Part shown: in pieces, positions 1-9,413 of the stretch | Position numbering within the stretch: the first letter of the stretch is position 1 | Layout: each line of letters starts with the position of its first letter | Source of the DNA: Fusibacter_A sp965140735 | Lineage (GTDB): Bacteria; Bacillota; Clostridia; Peptostreptococcales; Acidaminobacteraceae | Length of the DNA: 64,000 bases | Reading direction: 5' to 3' | NCBI GenBank assembly: GCA_965140735.1 | Contig: OZ223306.1 | Span: 3,782,001 to 3,846,000 of the forward strand | Notes under the pieces: generated by a model | What the model saw: the letters and a program-made list of their open reading frames with translations, nothing else | Databases searched by the model: none | What the model was told of the DNA's origin: nothing | Position numbers and translations under genes: made by a program

Positions 1-1
1 A

Positions 2-1873
2 CTCCAGTATATGCAAGTCAAGGTGGAAGATAAGCAGGCGATCTTTGAAACGTATAGTTATAGTGATAAAGGGATGAAAATGATTGATCTTCTGATTAAA
101 CAAAAAGAACTCTTTGCATTTCAGAAGGAAATTTCAGAAAAATTTTCTACAGAGGCCAATAAAAATTACCGAAAAGCATTTTTAAGAGAACAATTGAAGG
201 CAATTCAAGAAGAACTTAATGAAGCAGAAGGTGGTACTAATAAAAAAGATTTTAGAGAACGTATTGAAAGCTCATTGATGCCAGAAGAGGTTAAAAAAGT
301 CGCTTTTGATGAACTTGCAAAATTTGAAGGTTTATCACCTCAAAGTGCAGAGAGAAATGTCGTTGTTAATTATTTAGAATTATTATTAACATTGCCTTGG
401 GGCAAGCATAAAGCAAAAGAAATTGATATAGAAGAAGCGAGAAAAGTACTTGATAGTGAACACTATGGCTTAAAAGAAGTTAAAGACCGAATTATTCAGC
501 ATCTCGCGGTTATGAAGCTTAAAAAAGAGAAACAAGGGTCTATTTTGTTATTAGTAGGGCCTCCAGGAACAGGTAAAACCAGTTTAGGAAAGAGCATCGC
601 AACGGCACTTGATCGTCCTTATGTGAGAATGAGCTTAGGTGGGATTAGAGACGAGGCTGAAATTAGAGGACATAGACGAACTTATGTGGCCGCTTTACCG
701 GGTAGAATCATCCAAGGGATGAAAAAAGCGGGCCAAACAAATCCTGTGTTTATATTGGATGAAGTGGATAAACTTATGGTGAGCAACAGTGGTGATCCAG
801 CAAGTGCATTGCTTGAAGTCCTTGATCCTGAACAAAATAATACTTTTGCAGATCACTTTTTAGAGGTACCATATGATTTATCAGATGTATTTTTTATAGC
901 AACTGCCAATAATTTAAGAGGTATTCCGGGACCATTACTAGATCGTATGGAAATTATTCAATTATCGAGCTATACAAATCAAGAAAAGTTTCATATTGCA
1001 GTAGATCATTTAGTAAGCAATGTTCTTGAAGATCATGGTCTTACGTCTTATCAACTTCAATATAGTGATGATGCTATTTTAAAAATTATTGATGATTATA
1101 CAAGAGAAGCTGGTGTAAGAGGGCTGAAACGTGAACTTGCGAGCGTTGCAAGAGTCGCTACTGAAAAAATTGTTTTAGGTGAAGGAGAGTTGCCACTTGT
1201 AATTGATGAATCAAAAGTGGAAGAATTTCTGGGAAGACCAAAGGCAAGACATGATTTAATCGGTAAGAACAATGCCATAGGCGTTGTGACTGGACTTGCA
1301 TGGACGCCTGTTGGTGGTGATATTCTCTTCATTGAAGGCTCTTTTATGCCAGGAAGCGGGCAAATGATTCTCACAGGTCAACTTGGTGATGTTATGAAGG
1401 AATCGGCAAGAATTGCACTCAGTCTTGTGAAGTCCAGATTAGCATTCCAAACGACAAATTTTGAATTCGCGAAAAAGGATCTTCATATTCATGTGCCTTC
1501 AGGTGCCATTCAGAAGGACGGTCCATCTGCGGGGGTAGCACTTTTCAGTGCGATTTCATCCCTAGTGTTGGGCAGAAAGGTATCTTCAGATATTGCAATG
1601 ACAGGAGAAGTCACACTTCGAGGTATGGTTATGCCAGTAGGGGGTATAAAAGAAAAGATTATAGCAGCTCATAGAGCGGGTGTAAAAAAAGTATTGATTC
1701 CTACGGAAAATATGAAAGATTTAAAAGATATTCCAAGTGAGGTTACGGATGCAATTGTTTTCAAACCTATGGCGACGATAGAAGAAGTTATTAAAGAACT
1801 CTTTGATCTAGACTTACCAAAGGATCAAGTCTTACAAGCGCATGCTTATGGTGAAGTGCATAATTCATTTTAA
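2..1873 (+). CDS. lon: ATP-dependent protease Lon, 5' end outside the window
   Basis: Lon is a cytosolic hexameric AAA+ serine protease that unfolds and degrades damaged and regulatory proteins. The reading frame is open to the left edge, so the substrate-binding N-terminal domain is mostly missing; the first internal ATG (position 11) is not the real start. Counting from that ATG, a coiled segment (about 1-130) is followed by the AAA+ module with Walker A GPPGTGKT near residue 183 and Walker B FILDEVDK near 248. The C-terminal protease domain has the catalytic Ser in DGPSAG near 506 and Lys in GGIKEK about 43 residues later, matching the Lon Ser-Lys dyad spacing. The gene ends at a bidirectional terminator. 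The identification is secure; only the length of the missing part is unknown. Confidence 0.97.
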   Translation, partial: LQYMQVKVEDKQAIFETYSYSDKGMKMIDLLIKQKELFAFQKEISEKFSTEANKNYRKAFLREQLKAIQEELNEAEGGTNKKDFRERIESSLMPEEVKKVAFDELAKFEGLSPQSAERNVVVNYLELLLTLPWGKHKAKEIDIEEARKVLDSEHYGLKEVKDRIIQHLAVMKLKKEKQGSILLLVGPPGTGKTSLGKSIATALDRPYVRMSLGGIRDEAEIRGHRRTYVAALPGRIIQGMKKAGQTNPVFILDEVDKLMVSNSGDPASALLEVLDPEQNNTFADHFLEVPYDLSDVFFIATANNLRGIPGPLLDRMEIIQLSSYTNQEKFHIAVDHLVSNVLEDHGLTSYQLQYSDDAILKIIDDYTREAGVRGLKRELASVARVATEKIVLGEGELPLVIDESKVEEFLGRPKARHDLIGKNNAIGVVTGLAWTPVGGDILFIEGSFMPGSGQMILTGQLGDVMKESARIALSLVKSRLAFQTTNFEFAKKDLHIHVPSGAIQKDGPSAGVALFSAISSLVLGRKVSSDIAMTGEVTLRGMVMPVGGIKEKIIAAHRAGVKKVLIPTENMKDLKDIPSEVTDAIVFKPMATIEEVIKELFDLDLPKDQVLQAHAYGEVHNSF

Positions 1874-1895
1874 AACAAACTTTATAAAATAAATA

Positions 1896-1946
1896 AACCC
1901 AGTGTTTAAACTTTTAAGTATACCTTAAAGTTTAAACACTGGGTTT
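1896..1946. terminator. Bidirectional intrinsic terminator between lon and cyuA
   Basis: A long inverted repeat (AAACCCAGTGTTTAAACTT and its complement) separated by a few bases lies between the convergent lon and cyuA genes. It has an A-run on the left and a T-run on the right, so it can terminate transcription from both sides. Confidence 0.9.
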
Positions 1947-1987
1947 TTAGTTGCTCTAAAGTCACTAGAGGAATTAAAAACGTTTCT

Positions 1988-3313
1988 CTAAATAGTTTGA
2001 GTTAATATTTCGGCTTGCATTTGTTTCATAATGCTTAGCATGACTTCATCGGTTTTCATCATACCTTCATTTGAGAGAATGCGAAGGTTGTCTATGGTCC
2101 GTTCGACTGTATCTCCGATGATCCCGTTAAAAGTAGGGACACAAATATCAGCAGTGGATAAAATTGCGGATTGAACGGCTGCTTGTGCAGAAGTCGCAAG
2201 TTTTAGTGCACAGCCAACCTTTGCACCATCGCAAATCATGCCACTGGTATTGGCGAGCATATTTTTGATTGTCCCTTCTAACTGTTTGATTGAAGCACCC
2301 ATGAGCCATGCAAGACCAACAGATGCGCCAGTACCTGCAGCGACACCACAACCGCAGAGTGCAGATAACCTGCCAATAGCATTTTTGATATAACTGTTAA
2401 TCATGTGGCTCATGGCAATTGCTTTTGCAAGATGCTCATCGTCAACAGGATACAGTTCGCTATAGGCCACAAGAGGGAGAATAGCGGTTAAACCATTGTT
2501 CCCACTGCCATTTGAACTCATTACAGGTAAGCTAACACCGTCCATTCGTGCATCAGAAGCACTGGCAGTAAGAATCATCGCACGTGTGGATAGATCATCT
2601 ACAAGCATCTTTGAGTTTTTGAGTGTGCGTCCCACTTGCATTCCCACTGAATGTGTAAGACCATAATCCGCAACACTTCGGTTCATAGTGGCACCTTCTA
2701 ATAAAAATGAAAGTGAATCCAGTGTCATACACTCAATATTTTCTATTAGGGTTGAAACGGATAGATCATAGAGTGGATTTTCCTTGGCAACACAGGTGTT
2801 GTCTCCAACTTGATCTAAGATGATTTCTTGATCAGAGGACAAGAATACAAATTGGTTGTGACGGTGCATAATAACTGCTTTTGCAGTATTATTCGCCGTT
2901 TTTATGAAGACTTCAATATCAATTTTATGTGAGGTATCCTTTATGTCTAAAATGAGCATGCCCTTGATAATAAGGTCTTTGGCAGCTATTACATCTTGCG
3001 CTGTAACTGTAGAGAGTACTTTTAAATCATTTTCGCTTTTACCACTTGTATAACCAAGTGCAGCTGCGATAGCGAGTCCGACTTCACTGGTTCCAGGAAT
3101 CCCAACGGCAAGCCCATTTTTATAGATATTTGGACTGACGGATACGTGGATTTCTTCAAGGTCATGCGTATCTTTTAAGAGTTCTTTTGCTTTTGCCACT
3201 GCAAGTGCAACTGCAACTGGTTCTGTACATCCCATTGCAGGGACGACTTCCTTTTGAAGTGTGGATAAGATTAAATTTTGAATTTCTTTTGAATGGTTAA
3301 CAGATGTGTTCAT
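1988..3313 (-). CDS. cyuA: L-cysteine desulfidase / UPF0597 family (CyuA/YhaM-like)
   Basis: This 441-residue protein belongs to the serine-dehydratase-alpha-like UPF0597 family, whose characterised members (CyuA/YhaM, archaeal CdsB) are Fe-S dependent L-cysteine desulfidases making pyruvate, ammonia and sulfide. Visible family motifs are GCTEP near residue 28, the Cys-rich LCGCGVAAGTGA segment near 325 and the MICDGAKVGC segment near 365; these cysteines are the candidate [4Fe-4S] ligands. The start is placed at ATG 3313 because GAGGGAG lies 10 bases upstream; an ATG 11 codons further out (3346) has no ribosome site. The gene is monocistronic, convergent with lon, and has a weak promoter (TATAAC at 3352-3357, TTTGGC at 3375-3380) with three repeated palindromes upstream. 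Substrate could be another sulfur or hydroxy amino acid. Confidence 0.85.
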   Translation of the reverse strand: MNTSVNHSKEIQNLILSTLQKEVVPAMGCTEPVAVALAVAKAKELLKDTHDLEEIHVSVSPNIYKNGLAVGIPGTSEVGLAIAAALGYTSGKSENDLKVLSTVTAQDVIAAKDLIIKGMLILDIKDTSHKIDIEVFIKTANNTAKAVIMHRHNQFVFLSSDQEIILDQVGDNTCVAKENPLYDLSVSTLIENIECMTLDSLSFLLEGATMNRSVADYGLTHSVGMQVGRTLKNSKMLVDDLSTRAMILTASASDARMDGVSLPVMSSNGSGNNGLTAILPLVAYSELYPVDDEHLAKAIAMSHMINSYIKNAIGRLSALCGCGVAAGTGASVGLAWLMGASIKQLEGTIKNMLANTSGMICDGAKVGCALKLATSAQAAVQSAILSTADICVPTFNGIIGDTVERTIDNLRILSNEGMMKTDEVMLSIMKQMQAEILTQTI

Positions 3314-3397
3314 TGTTTTCACGCTCCCTCTGTTGAGATTTATCATTGTTAGTTATAATAAATGCAAGGATGATGCCAAAGAAAAAAGCCCAAATTC

Positions 3398-3482
3398 GTC
3401 TTAAAATGAGACAAAATAGAAGAGGGGGCTTATAAAAAACAAATTTTGTCTCAATATGAGATTATAAAATCTCTTAATGAGA
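3398..3482. promoter_or_regulatory. Three phased 13-bp palindromic sites upstream of cyuA
   Basis: Three copies of a TCTY-N5-GAGA element lie here: TCTTAAAATGAGA at 3399-3411, TCTCAATATGAGA at 3449-3461 and TCTCTTAATGAGA at 3470-3482. Their centres are 50 and 21 bp apart, close to whole numbers of helical turns. They sit 60 to 130 bp upstream of the likely cyuA start of transcription. A multimeric activator such as an Lrp/AsnC-type (CyuR/DecR-like) protein is the obvious suggestion, but that is inference. Confidence 0.5.
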
Positions 3483-3540
3483 AATTGTAGAAAACTTTTT
3501 TCTGTCAAAATAGATATTGTTGTGAATTTATGTAAATGCT

Positions 3541-3557
3541 ATTAATCATTGATTAAT
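3541..3557. promoter_or_regulatory. 17-bp perfect palindrome ahead of the O-antigen-ligase-like gene
   Basis: ATTAATCATTGATTAAT is an exact inverted repeat with a single central base. It lies 45 bp upstream of the start codon at 3603, in the position of a promoter or operator. No regulator can be named. Confidence 0.35.
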
Positions 3558-3602
3558 AATGTGATAAACTGGATTTGATAATAAACATAATAAGGAGTCT
3601 AT

Positions 3603-5438
3603 ATGCAGTCTAAAAAGCAATCTAAAAAGCAGTTAAAAAAGAAAAAAATAGATGAACATCCTGTTTTGGATACCTTGATTTTGATAATCACCATTTTTGC
3701 AATGTCTATTATACCATTGCTTGTTCGAGTGATCCCTGTTGAATACCCTATGGATCAGTATTCTTGGTATGTGAATCAAACTGAATTTTTTGATGTCTTT
3801 TCTATGATCAAATCAGAGGCAATCGTTTTAACCGGGATATTGTCTTTAATTTTGATAAGTTATTATTATTGGCGTGTAGTTGGTTTTAATCAAATTAGAA
3901 AACCTTCCAATATATTGGCAGGTTCCTATGGTGTGTTGATTATACTATCCACGTTATTCTCAATATCAATTTATACATCTGTTCATGGATTTTTAGAGCG
4001 TTATGAAAATGTATATGTTTTGTTGGCTTATTTAGTGATTTTTATACTCTGTTCATCCGTTAATTGGAAGGATGATATGCTCAGAAAGCTCATATTTGCT
4101 TTTTTAATTTCTAATATAGTGCTGAGTGTTATTGGAATCAGTCAATATAATGGTATAGACTTAGTCTTTAATGAACATACTAAGACATTTATTGCTTCAA
4201 GTGCCATTAAAGATCTCAATTTTGATTTAACGAAATCATTAGCAGATAAAACCATATTTCAAACACTTTATCACAGCAACTATGTGGGGCAATATATTGC
4301 CTTGAGCTTACCTCTGTTTATGACGTTGTTTCTCTATGAAAAAAGAAAATGGCTTAAATGGACTTATCTTTTAACCAGTTTTATGATTGTGTTCAATCTC
4401 TTTGGTTCAATTTCAAGAGGTGGGATTGTAGGGGTAATAGTTGCAATTCCAATATTTATATTCCTAAACTTTAGGATCATATTTAAAAACAAGAAAACCT
4501 TTATTGGCTTAATATTGATTATCCTTTTAGCAGTTGTGGGGACTGAGTTATTCTCTGGTGGCCTTATGATGTCAAGGTTTAAAAAGATTCTAACAGAGAC
4601 ACATGCAGTCAGTGCACTTGAAAGTATAGAACTCGGAGAAAATGAAATTTTAATTGGATATGATAAAAGGCCATTTAAAATAGACGTCGTCAGTCATGAG
4701 GGACAAAATTGGGTTTTAAAATATTATTTAGACGATCAACCGGTTATTCCTGCAGGTGTCAACACAGAAGGACATGCCTATTTTGACAATGAAAAGCTTA
4801 AAAATATAACACTATTTTTATACCCCGATAATGAAAAAATTGATTTAGTCGTTTTAATTGACAATGTCCCTTGGCTATTTGGATATGATAAGGGACAGTT
4901 GAAATATAAAAATATATATGGTAAGTATACCGAATTAAGAGTGCCAGAAATTTTGGGGTTTACTGGTATGGAAAGATTGGGTTCAGCTAGAGGTTATATC
5001 TGGTCAAGATCGCTTCCAGTTATATTAAAGAGACCGCTTCTAGGATCTGGTCCAGAGACGTTTGCACTTGTTTTTCCACAAAATGATTATGTGGGTAAGT
5101 ATCGGGCTTATAATACAACCAATATGCTCGTGGATAAACCTCATAACTTGTACATTCAGATTGCAATCTCTACAGGATTAGTTTCACTAGTGGTATTCCT
5201 AGCTCTTGTATTTTATAATTTCAAAAATGTATTCAGTGTTGTGAAATCTAGAAAGGCGCAATTTGAGCCAGATGAGGATTACCACCAAGTTTTACTTTTG
5301 GGTTTTACAGCCGCTTTGTTTTCATATCTAATAGCTTCGTTTTTTTCGGACTCGAATGTGCATGTGGCTGTTGTCTTCTGGGTAATACTGGGCTTATCGT
5401 ATTCGATTACACGGTTTTATAAATCAACTTCAAAGTAA
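3603..5438 (+). CDS. O-antigen ligase / polymerase-like (Wzy_C) membrane protein
   Basis: A 611-residue polytopic membrane protein with a Lys-rich cytoplasmic start and about a dozen hydrophobic segments. Near residues 460-525 it has the signature of the O-antigen ligase/polymerase family (Wzy_C): an Arg-containing GSARGYIWSRS segment, RPLLGSGPETF, and DKPHNLYIQIAISTGL with the conserved His-Asn in the large external loop. Such proteins join lipid-linked glycans to each other or to an acceptor outside the membrane. The loop between about 320 and 455 is unusually large and beta-rich. In a Gram-positive cell the acceptor could be a secondary wall polymer or an S-layer glycan, which would fit the neighbouring surface proteins, but the substrate is unknown. 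AGGAG lies 7 bases before the ATG. A terminator follows at once, so it is a single-gene unit. Confidence 0.75.
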   Translation: MQSKKQSKKQLKKKKIDEHPVLDTLILIITIFAMSIIPLLVRVIPVEYPMDQYSWYVNQTEFFDVFSMIKSEAIVLTGILSLILISYYYWRVVGFNQIRKPSNILAGSYGVLIILSTLFSISIYTSVHGFLERYENVYVLLAYLVIFILCSSVNWKDDMLRKLIFAFLISNIVLSVIGISQYNGIDLVFNEHTKTFIASSAIKDLNFDLTKSLADKTIFQTLYHSNYVGQYIALSLPLFMTLFLYEKRKWLKWTYLLTSFMIVFNLFGSISRGGIVGVIVAIPIFIFLNFRIIFKNKKTFIGLILIILLAVVGTELFSGGLMMSRFKKILTETHAVSALESIELGENEILIGYDKRPFKIDVVSHEGQNWVLKYYLDDQPVIPAGVNTEGHAYFDNEKLKNITLFLYPDNEKIDLVVLIDNVPWLFGYDKGQLKYKNIYGKYTELRVPEILGFTGMERLGSARGYIWSRSLPVILKRPLLGSGPETFALVFPQNDYVGKYRAYNTTNMLVDKPHNLYIQIAISTGLVSLVVFLALVFYNFKNVFSVVKSRKAQFEPDEDYHQVLLLGFTAALFSYLIASFFSDSNVHVAVVFWVILGLSYSITRFYKSTSK

Positions 5439-5444
5439 GGCGTC

Positions 5445-5479
5445 AAAAAGCTAAATCTAGAAAAAGATTTAGCTTTTTT
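5445..5479 (+). terminator. Intrinsic terminator
   Basis: The hairpin AAAAAGCTAAATCT / AGATTTAGCTTTTTT with a short loop and T-run lies 7 bases after the stop of the ligase-like gene. Confidence 0.9.
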
Positions 5480-5559
5480 ATCATAAAAGAACAGGGGGTG
5501 TCAGCGTAATTCAGAGTTATACAAAATCATTTAAAACTTAAATAACATGGAGGCAGTTT

Positions 5560-8500
5560 ATGAGATTTAAAGAAAAAAGAGTATTTGTGCTTATTTTAAC
5601 ACTACTGATAGGCACAGGGGTGGCCTTTCGCTGTGAGGTTTCATTTGCAGATGCGATAGCATTAAGTAATGGGCAGAGTATCACTGTTGATGATGATCTC
5701 TATCTCGGCGGGGAATTTTTAGAGGTAGGCATTGATTTCAATGGATGGTTTGGTGCTTCAGAAGGTGCTCCAACAGGTTTTCATCCATACATGGGACAGC
5801 GAAACAATATTGGTATGATCGTGGATAGTGATGGTTTTGACAAAGGGTTAATACCTTTAAACGGTGATTTTTCTCTGCCAGGAGGACCAGTTGAAGGCTA
5901 TGGTATAGGCTATCGAGAATCTGCAGGTGGCATGCCAATTCGCCGTGTGAATATAAATCCATTATTAGACGATATATTTAGACAAAATATGTCTTTGGTG
6001 GATTTGTCTTCCGGGAATACATTATCCGCTATACACACAGTTGATGATGGAAAAGTGAAATTAGAACAAAAAATGTCCTTTGAGAAAGGCGATAAATTTT
6101 TAAAAATGGAAGTGACAATAACCAATATATCTGTACAAAAGCTTTATGATGTGAGATATTTTAGAAAACTAGATCCTGATCAAGATAGTGATTTTAATGG
6201 TACATATACAACAATAAATAAAGTTGAAGAAAATCCGACATCAGGAAATAAGGCCTTGGTGTATGCAAAGGGACCTTTAACGGGGACACCTTTTTTTTAT
6301 TTATCATTTGATCCAAAGGCACGTGCATCGGTAGGGGCGTCAAGTGATCCTTTTAGTCCCAATATGTATAATGCTAATGGAGATGCACTTTTGACTTCCG
6401 AATTTAATGGGGATACACAAATTGCGTTAACATTTGCCGAAGGAGATTTAAATTCTGGTGAATCCGTAACCATGATATTTTATCAAAGTTTGGATTCTAA
6501 TATGAGTTCAAGCCTGAAGGACATAGAAGAACAAGCTGTTGTTGAACCCAAACTAATAGGTTTAACAATTGAAAATGGTCTGCTGAGACCTTCATTTACA
6601 AATGAAATTTCAAATTATCACATAACATTACCAGTCAATACAGAGAAAATTAAAGTGACACCGATAGCAACTTCTGGTGCATCTATTTTAGTGAATGGAA
6701 TACCCGTGATGAGTGGTACTTCATCTGAAGACATTCCGTTAAAAGCAGGTGAAAATATAATTTCAATTCGCATAATGAAGGATTTGATGATTAGAGACTA
6801 TGTCATCAAGGCTCTAGTTGCTTCGAATGATCTATCAAGTTTGACGTTGGAAACTGGCGTATTATCACCTCAGTTTCAAACAGGTATCCATCATTATACT
6901 GTAAATTACCCTGCATCAACTTCCAGTGCTTCTATTACGGCGGTATCGGTTACATCAGGGGCAAGTGTAAAAATTGAGGATGTTCAAGTGGTTCGTGGAC
7001 TACCTGTTCGGATTGGGTTATCATCTGGGGTAAATACGATTCCAATTAAGATAACCGCTGAAGATGGTGCTATTAAGACTTATACGATAACTACAATCGT
7101 GGCAAAATCTTCATTGGAATCAGGGTATCTGTCAGAGTTGGATCTTGATTCTGGGATTTTGACCCCTTATTTTGATAAAAATAGGTTTGATTATTCTGTA
7201 GACTATCCTGAAGCAACAAGTAGTATGACGATTAGAGTGGTGCCATTAGAACCGGACTCTATGGTTAAGATTAACCACGTTTTAATGACGGGTTCTGTTA
7301 TAAAGGTGCCATTATCTGTAGGGGAAAATATAATTCCAATTGAAGTGATTGGTTTAAATAATACCACTAAAACGTATACCCTTACAGCATCAGTAGCAAA
7401 ACCGCCAGTAGAACCAGACTATTTATCGTATTTGGGGGTAAGTTCTAATAATCTATCTCCAAGCTTTAACCCGAAAACATTTAATTATGAGGTGCGCTAC
7501 CCAGTGGCAACAACGAGTATGATGGTAACTGCAAAGTCTATGGCATCTGGATCTATCATCAGAATTAATAATGGTGTGGCAGTTGGTTCGTCTGTAAAAG
7601 TGCCTTTGGCAATAGGAGAAAATAGAATTCCGGTAGAAATCATCAACTCAGATGGAGCGATTAGAATGTACACGATCAAAGCAATCGTGGATAAACCTAT
7701 AGCGGGATCGAGTTATTTATCAGATTTGTCTCTTAAATCAGGTCATTTATCACCTGATTTTGATCCAAGACTGTTAAATTATTCTGTAGATTACCCAGCA
7801 AGTACGACGAGTATGAGCGTTAAAGCGGTTCCCGTGTCGGGTGCTTATGTATCGGTTAATGGATGGTATGCAACAAGTTCATCAGCGGTGAATGTGTCGT
7901 TGAAGACGGGGACTAATTTTATTCCAGTATGGGTGTGGGGAACAGACAATACGACTAGAACTTATACGATCCAAGCAAATGTCGCAGAGCCTGAGATTGG
8001 GTCCAGTTATTTATCTAGTTTGACACTGGATTCTGGTTGGATATCCCCTAATTTTTCTTCTAATAAAATGAATTATAGTGTCTATTATCCTTCGACGACG
8101 ACCAGTATGGGCATAAAAGCAATTCCAGTAACGACGGGAGCAGCTATACAGGTGGGCGATTATCAAGCAACAAGTGTATCAGCTGTAAGGGTCTCTTTAA
8201 AAACAGGGGCTAATAGGATTCCAATCAAGGTAAAGACACCGTATGATATAGAGCGTATTTATACGATCACAGCATGGGTAGCACCACCTCCAATGGCAGA
8301 GCACTATTTGTCAAATTTGACACTTGATTCGGGAGTATTATCTCCAAGTTTTAGCCCGAGTACACTAAATTATTATGTAACTTATTCTTCGGCTACGACG
8401 AGCATGGGCATCAAAGCGGTGTCTACTACAACAGGGGGTTATATAATCGTTAATAACGGTCTTGCTACAAGTGGCTCAAGTGTGAAGGTATCCCTTAAGA

Positions 8501-9180
8501 CCGGTGTGAATGTTATTCCGGTTAGAGTCGTTGCACCGGACTATTCAACTCTGACTTATACAATTACTGCAACTGTACTAGAGGCACCAATTATTTCAAG
8601 TGATCTTCTAAGTTTAAAACTCAGTTCAGGAACATTGCTTTCAGCGTTCGATGCTAATAAACTAAATTACTTTGTTAGATACGCCGAAGGTACAACGAGC
8701 ATGGGCATAACAGCGGTGGCTGTAGCTACTGGCTCCAGTGTCAGTGTCAATAATGTTGTGACAACGAGTGATTCATCTGTGACCATTGCTTTAAATTCAG
8801 GGCCAAACTTGATCCCGATAAAAGTAACGGCAACAGATCAGTCTACAAAAACATATACGATAACTGCGATTGTAGAAAGTACAAAAATTGGCTCTAGCGG
8901 ATTATCAGATTTAATACTTGGTTCGGGAAACTTATCACCAGTATTTAGCCCAAATCATTTGAACTATGAAGTCTATTATCCAAAGTCTACAAAGAGAATG
9001 ATCATCAAACCAGTTGCAACAGATTTAAAATCAAGCATTATAGTGAATCAGGTTGTAACTGCTCAAAATTCATCTATAACCCTATCTTTAGCCACAGGAA
9101 CTAATATAATACCTATAAAAGTAGTTAAAGAAGATGGTACTGAAACGACCTACACGATTACAGCTGTCGTGGCAGAATAA
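5560..9180 (+). CDS. Secreted protein with nine cadherin-like beta-sandwich repeats
   Basis: A 1206-residue exported protein. A basic start and hydrophobic stretch (residues about 5-24) ending near SFADA form a signal peptide. Residues about 35-325 are an N-terminal domain I do not recognise, with repeated Gly-rich motifs (YLGGEFLEVGIDFNGWFGAS, GGPVEGYGIGY, LYDVRYFRKLDPDQD). From about 333 to the end run nine repeats of roughly 97 residues of the cadherin-like beta-sandwich type: each starts LSSLTLDSGxLSPxF, has LNYxVxYP and TTSM, and ends GxNxIPIKV..TYTI.A.VA. There is no SLH domain, LPxTG motif or C-terminal membrane anchor, so the protein is probably released or held by a partner. Its paralogue at 9414 shares the N-terminal domain and repeat type but adds SLH anchors. 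GGAGG precedes the ATG. A structural or adhesive role is inference. Confidence 0.85.
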   Translation: MRFKEKRVFVLILTLLIGTGVAFRCEVSFADAIALSNGQSITVDDDLYLGGEFLEVGIDFNGWFGASEGAPTGFHPYMGQRNNIGMIVDSDGFDKGLIPLNGDFSLPGGPVEGYGIGYRESAGGMPIRRVNINPLLDDIFRQNMSLVDLSSGNTLSAIHTVDDGKVKLEQKMSFEKGDKFLKMEVTITNISVQKLYDVRYFRKLDPDQDSDFNGTYTTINKVEENPTSGNKALVYAKGPLTGTPFFYLSFDPKARASVGASSDPFSPNMYNANGDALLTSEFNGDTQIALTFAEGDLNSGESVTMIFYQSLDSNMSSSLKDIEEQAVVEPKLIGLTIENGLLRPSFTNEISNYHITLPVNTEKIKVTPIATSGASILVNGIPVMSGTSSEDIPLKAGENIISIRIMKDLMIRDYVIKALVASNDLSSLTLETGVLSPQFQTGIHHYTVNYPASTSSASITAVSVTSGASVKIEDVQVVRGLPVRIGLSSGVNTIPIKITAEDGAIKTYTITTIVAKSSLESGYLSELDLDSGILTPYFDKNRFDYSVDYPEATSSMTIRVVPLEPDSMVKINHVLMTGSVIKVPLSVGENIIPIEVIGLNNTTKTYTLTASVAKPPVEPDYLSYLGVSSNNLSPSFNPKTFNYEVRYPVATTSMMVTAKSMASGSIIRINNGVAVGSSVKVPLAIGENRIPVEIINSDGAIRMYTIKAIVDKPIAGSSYLSDLSLKSGHLSPDFDPRLLNYSVDYPASTTSMSVKAVPVSGAYVSVNGWYATSSSAVNVSLKTGTNFIPVWVWGTDNTTRTYTIQANVAEPEIGSSYLSSLTLDSGWISPNFSSNKMNYSVYYPSTTTSMGIKAIPVTTGAAIQVGDYQATSVSAVRVSLKTGANRIPIKVKTPYDIERIYTITAWVAPPPMAEHYLSNLTLDSGVLSPSFSPSTLNYYVTYSSATTSMGIKAVSTTTGGYIIVNNGLATSGSSVKVSLKTGVNVIPVRVVAPDYSTLTYTITATVLEAPIISSDLLSLKLSSGTLLSAFDANKLNYFVRYAEGTTSMGITAVAVATGSSVSVNNVVTTSDSSVTIALNSGPNLIPIKVTATDQSTKTYTITAIVESTKIGSSGLSDLILGSGNLSPVFSPNHLNYEVYYPKSTKRMIIKPVATDLKSSIIVNQVVTAQNSSITLSLATGTNIIPIKVVKEDGTETTYTITAVVAE

Positions 9181-9200
9181 TTAAAGGACAAGATGACTAC

Positions 9201-9243
9201 AGAAGATTCTTACAGCTATATTTAGTGTGGGGATCTTCTTTTG
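9201..9243 (+). terminator. Probable intrinsic terminator
   Basis: AGAAGAT at 9201-9207 pairs with ATCTTCT at 9233-9239, followed by TTTG. The stem is short with a long loop, so the call is moderate. It lies 20 bases after the stop of the nine-repeat protein. Confidence 0.5.
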
Positions 9244-9348
9244 TTCTGGACTTTACAAACTGTAAATAAGGTGGACACTGGTAAACTTAAATGTTTATAG
9301 AATGCTACTAGAGGGTATCCTACAGTATGTACAAATTTAATCGACGAC

Positions 9349-9380
9349 AGGATTACATAAAAGATAGGATTACATAAAAG
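9349..9380 (+). repeat. Two 15-bp direct repeats upstream of the SLH/cadherin-like gene
   Basis: AGGATTACATAAAAG occurs at 9349-9363 and again at 9366-9380, 17 bp from start to start, about 35 bp before the start codon at 9414. It could be a binding site for a regulator or a small slippage duplication. A short palindrome TTTACA-AAC-TGTAAA at 9252-9266 lies further upstream. Confidence 0.6.
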
Positions 9381-9413
9381 TCGATAAATGGAAATTAAGA
9401 GAGGAGCAGGTTT

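Noticed and set aside
1096..1374. Open frame of 92 codons on the minus strand inside lon
   Set aside because: It lies wholly within the highly conserved lon protease domain, with no ribosome site or recognisable protein.
7100..9180. Repeats in the nine-repeat surface protein as a CRISPR or DNA satellite
   Set aside because: The periodicity is at the protein level (about 97 codons) with divergent DNA, so these are domain repeats.
9181..9413. c-di-GMP riboswitch ahead of the anchored surface gene
   Set aside because: Expected given the c-di-GMP enzymes, but none of the conserved class I or II aptamer sequences is present.
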